The notes under the pieces are model-generated. The model had not been told where the DNA came from. It worked only from the letters and a program-made list of their open reading frames with translations, and ran no database searches. This document shows positions 19,084-28,765 of a stretch of DNA of 33,659 bases, one piece after another. The stretch's first letter is position 1. Each line of letters opens with the position of its first letter. Source of the DNA: Burkholderiales bacterium (GTDB lineage: Bacteria; Pseudomonadota; Gammaproteobacteria; Burkholderiales; Burkholderiaceae_C); the NCBI GenBank assembly GCA_947508055.1, contig CANNRR010000021.1, forward strand, positions 1-33,659, written 5' to 3'. The translations under genes were made by a program, and so were the position numbers.

Positions 19084-21512
19084 TGCACTCGCTTGAAGAC
19101 AGAGTAGCCCCCGGCTGTCCGCACATCGGGCGCCACCACGCTGAACCCACCCGCGGGAACCGTGACCGTCGCCATGGATGCCATCACCCGAACCGGCTTG
19201 GCATTTGGGTTTAACAAGTCCACCAGCGACGAACCATTCATCAGTTTCGAGTTGGCCATCAACACACGTTCGGTCACCGGTGTTTTGCCCGGATTGGCCA
19301 GCACTACCACAGTGTCCTGCACACGATCGGTGTAGCGCTCAAACGCCAGCAGCTTATGGCTGGTGACCAGACGGAAATTGCCAATGCGCAGGGCGCGGTG
19401 GTCTTTGCGCAGCTGAATGAGTTGTTTGGTCCACTGCAGCGTGGAGTTGCTACTGCGCACCAAATCCCAGCGCATCGGCGAACGGTTGGCCGGGTCTTCG
19501 CCTCCGGTCATGCCCAGCTCACTCCCGTAATAAAGGTTGGGCGCACCGGGCAGCGTGAACTGCAGCAGTTGGGCCAGGCGTTGTTGCGGCACCTTTGGCA
19601 GCACGTGGGTCAGCCGGTCGTTGTCATGGTTGTCCAGCAGCAGCCACGACTTCAACATGGGTTCGATGCCGGACTCCCGCACCGTGCGGTCAATCATGGC
19701 TACAGCAGTAGGCGGTGCAATCAGGCCGTTGACAGTATTCAAAATCACATCGCGCAGCGTGAAGTTCATCACCGCATCCACAGCGGGAAACCACTCTTTG
19801 GGGAAATTGGGGATTTCGCCGACCACCAGCGACCCCGGCCGGGCAGCGTGCGCCGCGGCGGTCAACTCTGCCAGGTACTTGGGACCCAGGTCGGGCGCCA
19901 CATCCAGACGCCAGCCGTCAATGCCGTCGCGCAACCAGGTCTGCACCACCGAGTCTGGCTTGGCATAGAGGTAATCCCGCACGGCGGGGTTTTCCAGCTT
20001 GAGTTCCGGCAGGTTGGGAGCCTGATACCAGCCGCGCGCACCGCCCGGGTATTGGTCACCAAAGAAAAACCAGTCTCGAAATGGGCTATTGGGATTGGAC
20101 TGAGCCTCTTTGAACTTTTCCGAGTTGCGGCCCATGTGGTTGAATACCCCGTCCAGTACCAATTTCATACCCTTGGTTTGCGTCGCATTGGTCAGTTGGG
20201 TCATATCCTCCCGGGTGCCAAATTCGGGTGATATTTTCAAATAGTCCAGCGCATCGTATTTGTGGTTGGTGTAGGCCAGATGAATGGGGTTGAGGTAAAG
20301 CACGTCTACGCCCAAGTCCTGCAGGTAACCCAGTTTTGAGGTCACGCCAGGTAGATCACCACCCCAAAAGTCCAGCTCGTGGCTCCACACGTTGGCCGAT
20401 TTTTGGTACGTGCCGCGCTTGGTCTCCTCGTTCCAGCGGTGCAGCACTTTGGGCGCCGGGTACAGGGCGCGCTTGGCATCCAGATTCACCGGCGGCACGA
20501 AGCGGTCGACCATCACCTGGTAGACGATGGCACCGTTGCGCCAATCCTGCTCGCGGGCTGTGAACACACCAGCCAAAGGGATATCAGACGGACCTGCATA
20601 GGGCGGGGCTGCCAGCCCGGTGGTAACGACACCTGCAGTATTCACCGCGACCGGTTTCCCGACACGACGCGCCTGCTGCAAAAAAGGTACGAGTTGATCG
20701 CGCCAGACCCGATACCCAACAGCATTCGGATGCAGGCCATCATTGAAGTAGCTGTCAATCTGCTGGCCTTTGGCGTCGACAAAATCCGAATAGAGATCCA
20801 GATAGGAAAGGTAGCCGGCGTAGGGCGGGCTCACCGCCAACGCTACCAGTCTCTTATTCACCGGCAATACAACAGCAGTATTCTTGGTGGCCTCATTGGT
20901 TGGAAGCAGAGACTGCAATACGATGTGGGCATTGGGACGTGCCTGGTGCAACCTGGCGATGACCGCGCGAATGCCTTCAAACACGCTGTCGGCCACTGGC
21001 TCCTCAGCGTCCCAGGTGTTGTTGATCCCAATGAGCAAAACGATGAATTCCGGGTTTAGCGCCGGATTGTCCAGCTGCCCATCGCCACCCTCCAATCGGG
21101 GCGCCAGTCTCTTCAGGACATGCTCGATGCGGTCACCTGAAATGCCCAGGTTCAGCCCATAGTTTTCTGGGTGCGAACGGTCAAAAGACTGGTCCCAGAC
21201 TTTTCTTCCAAATTTTTGCCCCTTCACCCAGGGGTTGTCATCCAGAAGCCAGAAGTCCGAAATGGAGTCTCCGACAAACAGCAATTTGACAGCACCAAGG
21301 TCTTTGGCACTGCGCAGATGGGCATCAATGTCATCTGCCCGGCGTTGCCAGTGCTCGATGCGCGCTGACGGCTTTGTCGATTTGAATTCGGCCGCGCAAA
21401 GTGCACTTGACAACACACACCCTGCCAGCGCTGTCGTGGTCCAACGCATTGCATTGCGTGACCAGGCTCTGATCATGGTTCGGGTTCCGAGGATAGGTTG
21501 TCGGGTTGTCAT
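19080..21512 (-). CDS. SGNH/GDSL hydrolase fused to GH13 alpha-amylase
   Basis: 810 aa single ORF; N-terminal LLFVGDSISDFW, LGISGDRIEHVL, LIGINNTW, DGLHPNAVGY; C-terminal VLDGVFNHMG, DGWRLDVAPD, VVGEIPNFP, LLLDNHDNDR. Confidence 0.9.
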   Translation of the reverse strand: MTTRQPILGTRTMIRAWSRNAMRWTTTALAGCVLSSALCAAEFKSTKPSARIEHWQRRADDIDAHLRSAKDLGAVKLLFVGDSISDFWLLDDNPWVKGQKFGRKVWDQSFDRSHPENYGLNLGISGDRIEHVLKRLAPRLEGGDGQLDNPALNPEFIVLLIGINNTWDAEEPVADSVFEGIRAVIARLHQARPNAHIVLQSLLPTNEATKNTAVVLPVNKRLVALAVSPPYAGYLSYLDLYSDFVDAKGQQIDSYFNDGLHPNAVGYRVWRDQLVPFLQQARRVGKPVAVNTAGVVTTGLAAPPYAGPSDIPLAGVFTAREQDWRNGAIVYQVMVDRFVPPVNLDAKRALYPAPKVLHRWNEETKRGTYQKSANVWSHELDFWGGDLPGVTSKLGYLQDLGVDVLYLNPIHLAYTNHKYDALDYLKISPEFGTREDMTQLTNATQTKGMKLVLDGVFNHMGRNSEKFKEAQSNPNSPFRDWFFFGDQYPGGARGWYQAPNLPELKLENPAVRDYLYAKPDSVVQTWLRDGIDGWRLDVAPDLGPKYLAELTAAAHAARPGSLVVGEIPNFPKEWFPAVDAVMNFTLRDVILNTVNGLIAPPTAVAMIDRTVRESGIEPMLKSWLLLDNHDNDRLTHVLPKVPQQRLAQLLQFTLPGAPNLYYGSELGMTGGEDPANRSPMRWDLVRSSNSTLQWTKQLIQLRKDHRALRIGNFRLVTSHKLLAFERYTDRVQDTVVVLANPGKTPVTERVLMANSKLMNGSSLVDLLNPNAKPVRVMASMATVTVPAGGFSVVAPDVRTAGGYSVFKRVQ

Positions 21513-23992
21513 TGGCGGGTTCCCAGCAAAACGACGCCAAACAGTGCGGGCAGCGTGATGTTCAATTCACCGTTGACGGCGGCTACCGCCGGCCCCCCCA
21601 AAACATCCGAAAAATGCGAAGCAGAGACACCCGCAGGCAGCTTGACCTTGACCGTTTGTTGCGACGTGGCATTGTTAGTTGCAGTGATGGCAACGCTGCT
21701 GCCAAGTTGACGGAGCAAAACGATGGTGTGGTCATCGACATGCAACGGCGCGTCTATCGTGCCCCGGCGCAGTACTGCGTGCTGACTACGCAAACCAATC
21801 AATTGTTTGAACGTAGCCAACATGTCGGCGTCGGGTTTGCCGCCCTGGTCCGCCCATGGATAGGTGGCCCGGTTGTAGGGATCGTCACCGCCGGTCACCG
21901 CCACCTCGTCGCCGTAGTACACCGTGGGCGCGCCGGGAAAGGTCATCTGGAACAGCACGGCCAGCTTGAGCCTTTGGCGGGCCTCGGCTATGGTCTTGGC
22001 ATCGGTCGTATCGGCATGCCAACCAAACTGGTGCAGGGCACGCGCCTGATCGTGGCCGGAGAGCAGGTTCATCAGCGCATAGAAGGCCTGGGGCGGATAG
22101 GCCTCACGCATGTGTTCGATGTTGGGGTACAGGCTGCGCGCCTTGCCGCCGCCTGCATAGTCCAGCACGGTATTGCGGAAGATGTAGTTCATGGTCGAGT
22201 CGAACATGTCACCCAGAAAATATTTCGACGCATCGAACCAGGTCTCCGCCACGGTCAGGGCATCGGGCTTGTGCGTTTTGATGGCGCCACGCCACTCGCG
22301 CCAGAAGTCGTCTGGCACCCAGGGAACCACATCCATGCGCCAACCGGCAGCGCCCCGGTCCAGCCAGGTCTTCATCACCGAGTCGTTGGCGCCATACGCA
22401 AAGTCGCGCCAACTTCTGGATGCCTTGTTCAGTTCCGGCAGGTCGGCGACATCGGTCCAGCCTTTGTACTGTTTGGCCGGGTCGGTCTGGCTGGCGTCCA
22501 GTGTGTACCAATCGGCGTACGGCGACTGTGTGTTGATTTTGCCGCCCTGAAAGGCACCGTTGGCGCCATGGTTGCCAAAGCGGTTGAAATACACGGAATC
22601 ATTGCCCGTATGGTTCAGGCTGGTGTCTGTTATGACACGCATGCCACGCTTTGTGGCCTCGGCCGTGAGTCTGCTGAAATCGGCGTTGGTTCCAAAACCG
22701 GGGTCAATCTGCTGGTAGTCCGCCGTGTCGTATTTGTGGTTGCTGGCGCCTTTGAAGATGGGCGTCAGGTAAAGTGTGTTGGCGCCCAACTCCTTGATGT
22801 AGTCCAGCTTCTGGATGATGCCTTCAAGGTCGCCGCCAAAGAAGTCGTTGTTGAAGTGCGCGTCCGACCCGTCGCCACTTCCCGGCACATACGGCTTGTC
22901 GTTCCAGTTCTGGTGGAGTTCCACCGTGTGGTCATGGTGCTTCGCGACACCGGGTTTGGGGTCGTTGGCCGGGTTGCCGTTGCGAAAGCGGTCCGGGAAG
23001 ATGTAGTAATAGACGACATCAGGCGCCCAGTCCGGCACCTTGAAGGCAGCATCAAATACAGTCTGCCGAAAACGGCGGATGGCGCGGTTGACCTTGGGTT
23101 TGAAATCGACCACTCCCACACCGCCTGAGCCTTTTTCGCGGGTCCAGAATACGGGGTCACGGTTGTTTTGCAGCACATAGGTGGCACCACCTGCTTCGAC
23201 TTCAAACCAGTAGCCGTTTACGTTGACGCTATCGAACTTATAGCTCCCGAACCATACTTCGCGGGGGCCAGGAGTCTGGGTGGCAGTGTATTCTGCTCCG
23301 TGTCCCCCGCCCACTGTGTGGGCTCCTCCTTGACCTGCGCAGAACGCACTGCCACCCAGCCTCCCCGGAGACGTGTTCACCAGCGAAATTCGGTCAATTT
23401 CTGTGTACTCCAGCACTTCCTGGTTGCCCTCCAGCCTGCGTTTCTCAATCACCAGCGTGATCTTTGACGCACCTGGCAGGGCCGAAACCGAGAACTCCAC
23501 AAGCGTGCCCGCCACCACTGCGCCAAAAGGCTTCTTGTGCGCCAGCGCGCGGGAATCAAATTGCAGGCTCAACGCGACCGGGTCTGTTACGACACGCGCA
23601 TTGGGGTCGATAAATGTCTTGGGACCAACGGTGACGATCGGCTTGCCACTAGCAAATACCAGCTTCATAGTTTGTTCACCCACAAAACTCAAACGCATGT
23701 TGCCTCTGGCGCCCATTGCCAGGTCGCCGTTTGCGCTCTTGCCCACCGTGCTGGCGTCCTGCCACGCGGAATCGCCAATCTTGAAGTCGTGCGCGGCGCC
23801 GAGCTTGACGTTGAGGTAGTACGCATTGCAGCTGTACTGGAATGCCGAGTCCTCCTGTGCCGCCCAGTTGTTCATGCTGCCACGCAAATAAAGCGTGGTG
23901 TCGCCGAATGGGCTCGCATGGCAAACCGGCTGCGGAGTCGCCTGCGCCCAACCCGCAATGAGGGCCAAGCCCAGCGCTATCCAGAATTTCAT
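21509..23992 (-). CDS. Secreted GH13 alpha-amylase family glycoside hydrolase with N-terminal beta-sandwich region
   Basis: Start set at MKFWIALGLALIAGWAQA (23992); VITDTSLNHTG, GWRMDVVPW, TVAETWFD, LLSGHDQAR. Confidence 0.9.
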   Translation of the reverse strand: MKFWIALGLALIAGWAQATPQPVCHASPFGDTTLYLRGSMNNWAAQEDSAFQYSCNAYYLNVKLGAAHDFKIGDSAWQDASTVGKSANGDLAMGARGNMRLSFVGEQTMKLVFASGKPIVTVGPKTFIDPNARVVTDPVALSLQFDSRALAHKKPFGAVVAGTLVEFSVSALPGASKITLVIEKRRLEGNQEVLEYTEIDRISLVNTSPGRLGGSAFCAGQGGAHTVGGGHGAEYTATQTPGPREVWFGSYKFDSVNVNGYWFEVEAGGATYVLQNNRDPVFWTREKGSGGVGVVDFKPKVNRAIRRFRQTVFDAAFKVPDWAPDVVYYYIFPDRFRNGNPANDPKPGVAKHHDHTVELHQNWNDKPYVPGSGDGSDAHFNNDFFGGDLEGIIQKLDYIKELGANTLYLTPIFKGASNHKYDTADYQQIDPGFGTNADFSRLTAEATKRGMRVITDTSLNHTGNDSVYFNRFGNHGANGAFQGGKINTQSPYADWYTLDASQTDPAKQYKGWTDVADLPELNKASRSWRDFAYGANDSVMKTWLDRGAAGWRMDVVPWVPDDFWREWRGAIKTHKPDALTVAETWFDASKYFLGDMFDSTMNYIFRNTVLDYAGGGKARSLYPNIEHMREAYPPQAFYALMNLLSGHDQARALHQFGWHADTTDAKTIAEARQRLKLAVLFQMTFPGAPTVYYGDEVAVTGGDDPYNRATYPWADQGGKPDADMLATFKQLIGLRSQHAVLRRGTIDAPLHVDDHTIVLLRQLGSSVAITATNNATSQQTVKVKLPAGVSASHFSDVLGGPAVAAVNGELNITLPALFGVVLLGTRQ

Positions 23993-24012
23993 GCTGTTTC
24001 CACGTTCGAGTC

Positions 24013-24903
24013 TTAACCCTTTACGCCGCCAGAAGTCAGACCCGAAACAATCCAGCGCTGTGCGGCCAGAAACACCAGGGTGATCGGCAAGCCCGACAGC
24101 ACCGCTGCGGCAGCAAAATCGCCCCACAGGTAGCGCTGCTCGTACAGGTAATACTTGGAGCCCACAGCCAGTGTCAGATTGGGCTCTTCACGCAACAGCA
24201 CGGACGCAATCGGGTACTCGATGATGGTGCCAATAAAGGCCAGCACAAACACCACCATCAAAATCGGTACCGCCATAGGCAACAGCACTTTGTAAAAAGC
24301 CTGCCACGAAGTGGCACCGTCCACCTTGGCGCACTCTTCAATCTCGGTCGGTATGGTCTCAAAATATCCTTTGATGGTCCAGATGTGCATGGCCACGCCG
24401 CCGATATACGCCACGATCAACCCGCCGTGTGTCTCAATGCCCAGCCAGGGCACCACGCCACCAATGGCCTCAAAAATGGCGTAGATGGCCACCAGCGCCA
24501 CGGCCACCGGAAACATTTGCAGCAACAGCATACTGTTCAGAATGGCTGACTTGAAGCGGAACTTCAGCCGCGCAAAACCGTAGGCCGCCGTGGTGGAAAC
24601 ACCAACAATCAGCAGCGATGAAATGGTGGCAATCTTGATCGAATTCCACAACCAAAGCAGCACCGGAAATGGCGGCTGCACCACCACACCGTCCGCCTGT
24701 GTGTACGAGAACCCCAACGCCAGCTTCCAGTGCTCCAGGCTGATTTCGGACGGTATCAAGGAGCCAGTCGCAAAGTTGCCCGGCCGCAGGGAAATGGACA
24801 CGACCGCCAGCAGCGGGAACAGAGTAATCGCGATCAGCATCCACAAGCCAACGTGCGCGGCCACGATGCGCCAGCGCTGGCTTTTACCGGTAACAACGGC
24901 CAT
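24013..24903 (-). CDS. malG: Maltose/maltodextrin ABC transporter permease
   Basis: 296 aa; EEC-type loop [32 protein letters not shown]. Confidence 0.93.
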   Translation of the reverse strand: MAVVTGKSQRWRIVAAHVGLWMLIAITLFPLLAVVSISLRPGNFATGSLIPSEISLEHWKLALGFSYTQADGVVVQPPFPVLLWLWNSIKIATISSLLIVGVSTTAAYGFARLKFRFKSAILNSMLLLQMFPVAVALVAIYAIFEAIGGVVPWLGIETHGGLIVAYIGGVAMHIWTIKGYFETIPTEIEECAKVDGATSWQAFYKVLLPMAVPILMVVFVLAFIGTIIEYPIASVLLREEPNLTLAVGSKYYLYEQRYLWGDFAAAAVLSGLPITLVFLAAQRWIVSGLTSGGVKG

Positions 24904-24905
24904 GG

Positions 24906-26282
24906 TTAGTGCCCTCCTTTGCGTTTGTCTTTGGACTGGGTCAGCTTCAGGTTGACCAGAGACAAAATGGCGACCATGAAAAAGATCACGGTCGATATGG
25001 CAGCTGCCAGTCCAAAGTTGGCACCCGCGTCGGTGAACGCAATGCGGTAGGTGTACGACACCAGAATGTCCGTCGTGCCCGCGGGCAACTTGGTGTTGAG
25101 GTAGTCGGGTCGGCCATCGGTCAGCAGGCTGATCAACACAAAGTTGTTGAAGTTGAATGCAAAGGCGGAAATCAACAGTGGTGTCAACGGCTTGACGATT
25201 AACGGCGCGGTGATTCGGAAGAAGTTGGTAAGCGGTTTGGCGCCGGCAATGGCCGAGGCTTCATACAAGTCCGCGGGAATGGACTTGATCAGCCCCGTGC
25301 ACAACACCATGATGTAGGGGTAGCCCAGCCAGGTGTTGACGATCAAAATCATGGTCTTGGCCAGCATCGGGTCGGCAAACCAGGCAGGCTTGACACCAAA
25401 CAGCGCGTCCAGAATGGTGTTGATCTCGCCAAAGTTCTGGTTAAACAAGCCCTTGAACACCAGAATGGAAATGAAGCCCGGCACGGCGTAGGGCAGGAAA
25501 AGCAGGGTACGGTACAGCGTGCGGTACTTCAAGGCTTCCCAGTTCAGCACCACGGCCAGCGTCATGCCGATGGCAGTCGAAAACAGCACGGTCAGCCCCG
25601 CAAACACCACCGTCCAGATGAAGATGGAAACAAACGGGCCGCGCATGTCGGCATCACCAAACAGGCGCGCGTAGTTGGCAAAGCCCACACCCACCTTGAA
25701 GCCAGGCTGCAGGCGCTCGCCCTGCCCGTCTTCGAAGTAGCCCGTGTCACGGTTGGGATGGTAGACCACACCGTCAGCCAGACGTTTGAGCGAACCGCCA
25801 GTCTGCGCCTGCCACAGCGGCTCAAAAACTGCATACTCGCGCAAGCCCGCATAGACCAGAACACTCTGGTCTGGCAGGGTCAGGCGCAACGCCTGCAAGG
25901 CATCGCGGTTGGCAACCACTTGCCGAAGGGTGAAGGGTGCCGACAATTGCTGGTCTGCTGCCAAAGGCTGCATCGCAACAGCAGCGGTCTGGGCTGCCCC
26001 CAAAGCCACGGGCGCGGATGCAAAGCGGGTGTTGCGGGCGCCCTCGCCTTGCGGTGTCAGCACCAGTCGCACCCGTTCGCCATCCGCATACAGCCTAAAG
26101 CCGTAGGCCCGCGCCTCGCTCACCTCCGCTTGCTCCAAGAGGTAACCACGCGCACGGTCTTCGCTCAACAGATTGCTGGCAGAGTAGTTGGTAAAGCCAA
26201 TCTGCACGGTGTAGACCAGCGGAAAGGCCACGAACAACAGCATCGCCAAAACACCAGGAAACAGGTAGCGCCAGGCGTTCAT
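24906..26282 (-). CDS. malF: Maltose/maltodextrin ABC transporter permease
   Basis: 458 aa; [12 protein letters not shown], long periplasmic P2-like loop, [28 protein letters not shown]. Confidence 0.93.
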   Translation of the reverse strand: MNAWRYLFPGVLAMLLFVAFPLVYTVQIGFTNYSASNLLSEDRARGYLLEQAEVSEARAYGFRLYADGERVRLVLTPQGEGARNTRFASAPVALGAAQTAAVAMQPLAADQQLSAPFTLRQVVANRDALQALRLTLPDQSVLVYAGLREYAVFEPLWQAQTGGSLKRLADGVVYHPNRDTGYFEDGQGERLQPGFKVGVGFANYARLFGDADMRGPFVSIFIWTVVFAGLTVLFSTAIGMTLAVVLNWEALKYRTLYRTLLFLPYAVPGFISILVFKGLFNQNFGEINTILDALFGVKPAWFADPMLAKTMILIVNTWLGYPYIMVLCTGLIKSIPADLYEASAIAGAKPLTNFFRITAPLIVKPLTPLLISAFAFNFNNFVLISLLTDGRPDYLNTKLPAGTTDILVSYTYRIAFTDAGANFGLAAAISTVIFFMVAILSLVNLKLTQSKDKRKGGH

Positions 26283-26283
26283 G

Positions 26284-27471
26284 TCATTTCACCAGCATGC
26301 GTGCGGCTGCGCCATCGAGCGCGTCCTTGGGTGACTGGCGACCCTGGGTAATGGCCTCCAGCGCGGCGTCCATCGCCGGGAAGAACTTGCCCAGTTCGGG
26401 TATGTTGGGCAGGGGCTCACCCATGCGAGCGTTCTCCATCGTGGCGCGGATATTGGCATCACCAGACAGTTCGGCAAAATAGACCTTGTTGGCCGGTGTA
26501 CCCAGCGGTACGTCAGCTGAAATGGTCTTGAGGCTGTCAACCCGCAGCAAGTGGTTCTCAATGAATTCACGGGCAATGTCCTTGACCTTGCTGGGTGCGG
26601 CAATCATGCAGCCCAGTACGCCCACGAACGACTTGGAGGGCTTACCCGCAATCACCGCAGGCACAGGGGCCACGGTGAAATTGACCTTGGCCTTGCGCGC
26701 GTTGTCCCATGCCCAGGGGCCGGTGATCATCATGGCGATTTCGCCACGTGCAAAGCCCGCTTCCATCTCGGCATAGCGCGCACCCCGGGGCATATAGCCT
26801 TCTTCGATCAGACGTGACAGCATGGTGGCACCCGCCAATGCGCCCGGCGAATTGACACCCACTACCTTGGGATCCAGCTCGCCTGCTGCCGTGCGGCCAA
26901 ACACCTCGCCGCCAGCACCCGCCAGCATGGGCCAGCTGAAGAACGATTTGTTGTAATCCCAAAGAAGCGCCTTCTTGCCTTTTTTGACCAGTTCTTTGTC
27001 CAGCGCCATGACTTCATCAAACGAAGCGGGAACGGTCTTGACCAGATCACGGTTAACGATCAAGCCTACAGCCTCGATGGACAGCGGATAGCCCCACACC
27101 TTTCCCTTGTAAGTGAATGCTTTCCAGGCAGACGCGTCAATCTCGTCACGCACACGTTTGGGCGGGTGGATAGGCACCAGCAGCCCGGATCGAGCCCATT
27201 CGCCTGTGCGGTCATGCGGCCAGCAAAAAATGTCAGGCCCTTTGCCAGCAGCAGCAGCAGCCTGAAACTTGTCGGTAGCACCCTCGGGGTGCTGCACAAC
27301 AACCGTCACACCCGACTCTTTGGCAAAGGCATCGCCCACTTTTTGCAGTCCGTTGTAACCCTTGTCGCCATTGATCCAGACCAGGAGCTTGGGTGCGTCG
27401 CCGGCATGCAGCGGCGGCACAAAAACACCAGCCAATGCGGCCGCAAGGGCCAATCGACAGGCGCGCATCAT
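26284..27471 (-). CDS. malE: Maltose/maltodextrin ABC transporter substrate-binding protein
   Basis: 395 aa; signal peptide, [59 protein letters not shown]. Confidence 0.93.
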   Translation of the reverse strand: MMRACRLALAAALAGVFVPPLHAGDAPKLLVWINGDKGYNGLQKVGDAFAKESGVTVVVQHPEGATDKFQAAAAAGKGPDIFCWPHDRTGEWARSGLLVPIHPPKRVRDEIDASAWKAFTYKGKVWGYPLSIEAVGLIVNRDLVKTVPASFDEVMALDKELVKKGKKALLWDYNKSFFSWPMLAGAGGEVFGRTAAGELDPKVVGVNSPGALAGATMLSRLIEEGYMPRGARYAEMEAGFARGEIAMMITGPWAWDNARKAKVNFTVAPVPAVIAGKPSKSFVGVLGCMIAAPSKVKDIAREFIENHLLRVDSLKTISADVPLGTPANKVYFAELSGDANIRATMENARMGEPLPNIPELGKFFPAMDAALEAITQGRQSPKDALDGAAARMLVK

Positions 27472-28577
27472 GTAGCCTCTTGCGCAACGGGCAGTCGTTT
27501 GAAGGCCTTGCCTGCGGCGTCAAACAGGTAGCAGCGGTCAGGCTCCACACCCAGCTCCAGTGTGTCCCCATCCGACACAGGCACCACACCCACCAGCTCG
27601 CAGGTCAGGTCTTCCTGAACACCGTCAAACGCGCAGTAGGCGTAGGTCACACTTCCCAGAGACTCGACAAACGTCACTTGGGACACCAGGCGGTTCGCGC
27701 CGGGCGAGCGCGTGATGTGCTCGGGCCGGATGCCCAGTGTGACCTTGTCACCGGTCTGTGCGGTCTGGGCGTCCACTGCACAGCGAATCAGCGCGCCGTC
27801 TTTCAGCCGCACCGTCGCTTCGCATGGGCTGCCCAAAACCATTTCCGCTTCAATAAAGTTCATGCCGGGTGAGCCGATGAAGCCCGCTACAAACAGATTG
27901 TCTGGATGGTTATAGAGGTCCAGCGGTGAGCCCACTTGTTCAATCTTGCCAGCTGAAAGGACTACGATTCTGTCGGCCAGCGTCATGGCCTCCACCTGAT
28001 CGTGGGTAACGTAAATCATCGTCGTCTGAAGGTCTTTGTGCAGCTTGGCAAACTCGTAGCGCATGCGCACGCGCAAGGCGGTGTCAAGGTTGGACAAGGG
28101 CTCGTCAAACAAAAACACATCCGGCTTGCGCACAATGGCGCGGCCAATTGCGACACGCTGGCGCTGACCGCCCGACAGGTCCTTTGGCTTGCGATCCAGC
28201 AGGTGCTGGATGCCCAAAATCTTGGCTGCGTGCTGCACCAGTCCATCGACTTCTGCCTTGGGCATCTTGTTCAACTGCAAACCAAATGCCATGTTGTCGT
28301 AAAGGTTCATGTGCGGGTACAGCGCGTACGACTGGAACACCATGGCAATGCCGCGCTCGGCCGGCGGCACATCGTTCACCAGACGCGAACCGATGTGCAA
28401 CTCACCACTGGTGATGTCTTCCAAACCCGCAATCAACCGCAGCAAAGTGGACTTGCCGCAGCCAGATGGACCCACAAACACGACGAACTCGCCGTCGCGT
28501 ATATCGAGGTCTACGTTCTGCAATATTTTGACATCGCCAAACGACTTGCCAACACCTGTTAACTTAACATCCGCCAC
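27468..28577 (-). CDS. malK: Maltose-type ABC transporter ATP-binding protein
   Basis: 369 aa; [54 protein letters not shown]-terminal regulatory/TOBE region. Confidence 0.95.
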   Translation of the reverse strand: MADVKLTGVGKSFGDVKILQNVDLDIRDGEFVVFVGPSGCGKSTLLRLIAGLEDITSGELHIGSRLVNDVPPAERGIAMVFQSYALYPHMNLYDNMAFGLQLNKMPKAEVDGLVQHAAKILGIQHLLDRKPKDLSGGQRQRVAIGRAIVRKPDVFLFDEPLSNLDTALRVRMRYEFAKLHKDLQTTMIYVTHDQVEAMTLADRIVVLSAGKIEQVGSPLDLYNHPDNLFVAGFIGSPGMNFIEAEMVLGSPCEATVRLKDGALIRCAVDAQTAQTGDKVTLGIRPEHITRSPGANRLVSQVTFVESLGSVTYAYCAFDGVQEDLTCELVGVVPVSDGDTLELGVEPDRCYLFDAAGKAFKRLPVAQEAT

Positions 28578-28626
28578 GTCATACCCCCGTTCAGCGCACA
28601 GCCCAATCTGCGCGCTGGCATGGCTA

Positions 28627-28655
28627 AGTATACTCAGCGAAAAGTAGTTTTACAA
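28627..28655 (-). promoter_or_regulatory. Predicted sigma70-like promoter of the malK operon
   Basis: Minus strand TTGTAA - 17 nt - TATACT, about 50 bp upstream of the malK ATG. Confidence 0.6.
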
Positions 28656-28657
28656 CA
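28643..28657. promoter_or_regulatory. RpiR/HexR-like operator site D, upstream of malK
   Basis: AGTAGTTTTACAACA (minus TGTTGTAAAACTACT), overlapping the predicted -35. Confidence 0.55.
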
Positions 28658-28692
28658 TGCAATGCAACCAATATACGGCATGCAAAATGCCA

Positions 28693-28708
28693 TATTCATC
28701 TATGAATA
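28693..28708. promoter_or_regulatory. Palindrome in the malK/MATE divergent region
   Basis: TATTCAT-CT-ATGAATA, perfect 7-bp arms. Confidence 0.4.
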
Positions 28709-28765
28709 AAGGGTTTTCCCTTGTATTTTGTATTATTACTACCTAAGAAATCCAACTAACGCACC

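Noticed and set aside
19356-20231. 291-aa plus-strand ORF antisense to the GDSL-GH13 gene
   Set aside because: Shadow ORF; the minus strand encodes intact GH13 motifs.
21506-23128. 540-aa plus-strand ORF antisense to the secreted amylase
   Set aside because: Lies wholly opposite a GH13 gene with clear catalytic motifs; composition is typical of an antisense shadow ORF in GC-rich coding DNA.
24004-24127. 45-aa N-terminal extension of the secreted amylase ORF
   Set aside because: Overlaps the end of malG and precedes a clear signal peptide start at 23992.
27244-27262. GCA/CAG trinucleotide run
   Set aside because: Encodes a short poly-Ala stretch (QAAAAAGKG) in MalE; unremarkable.
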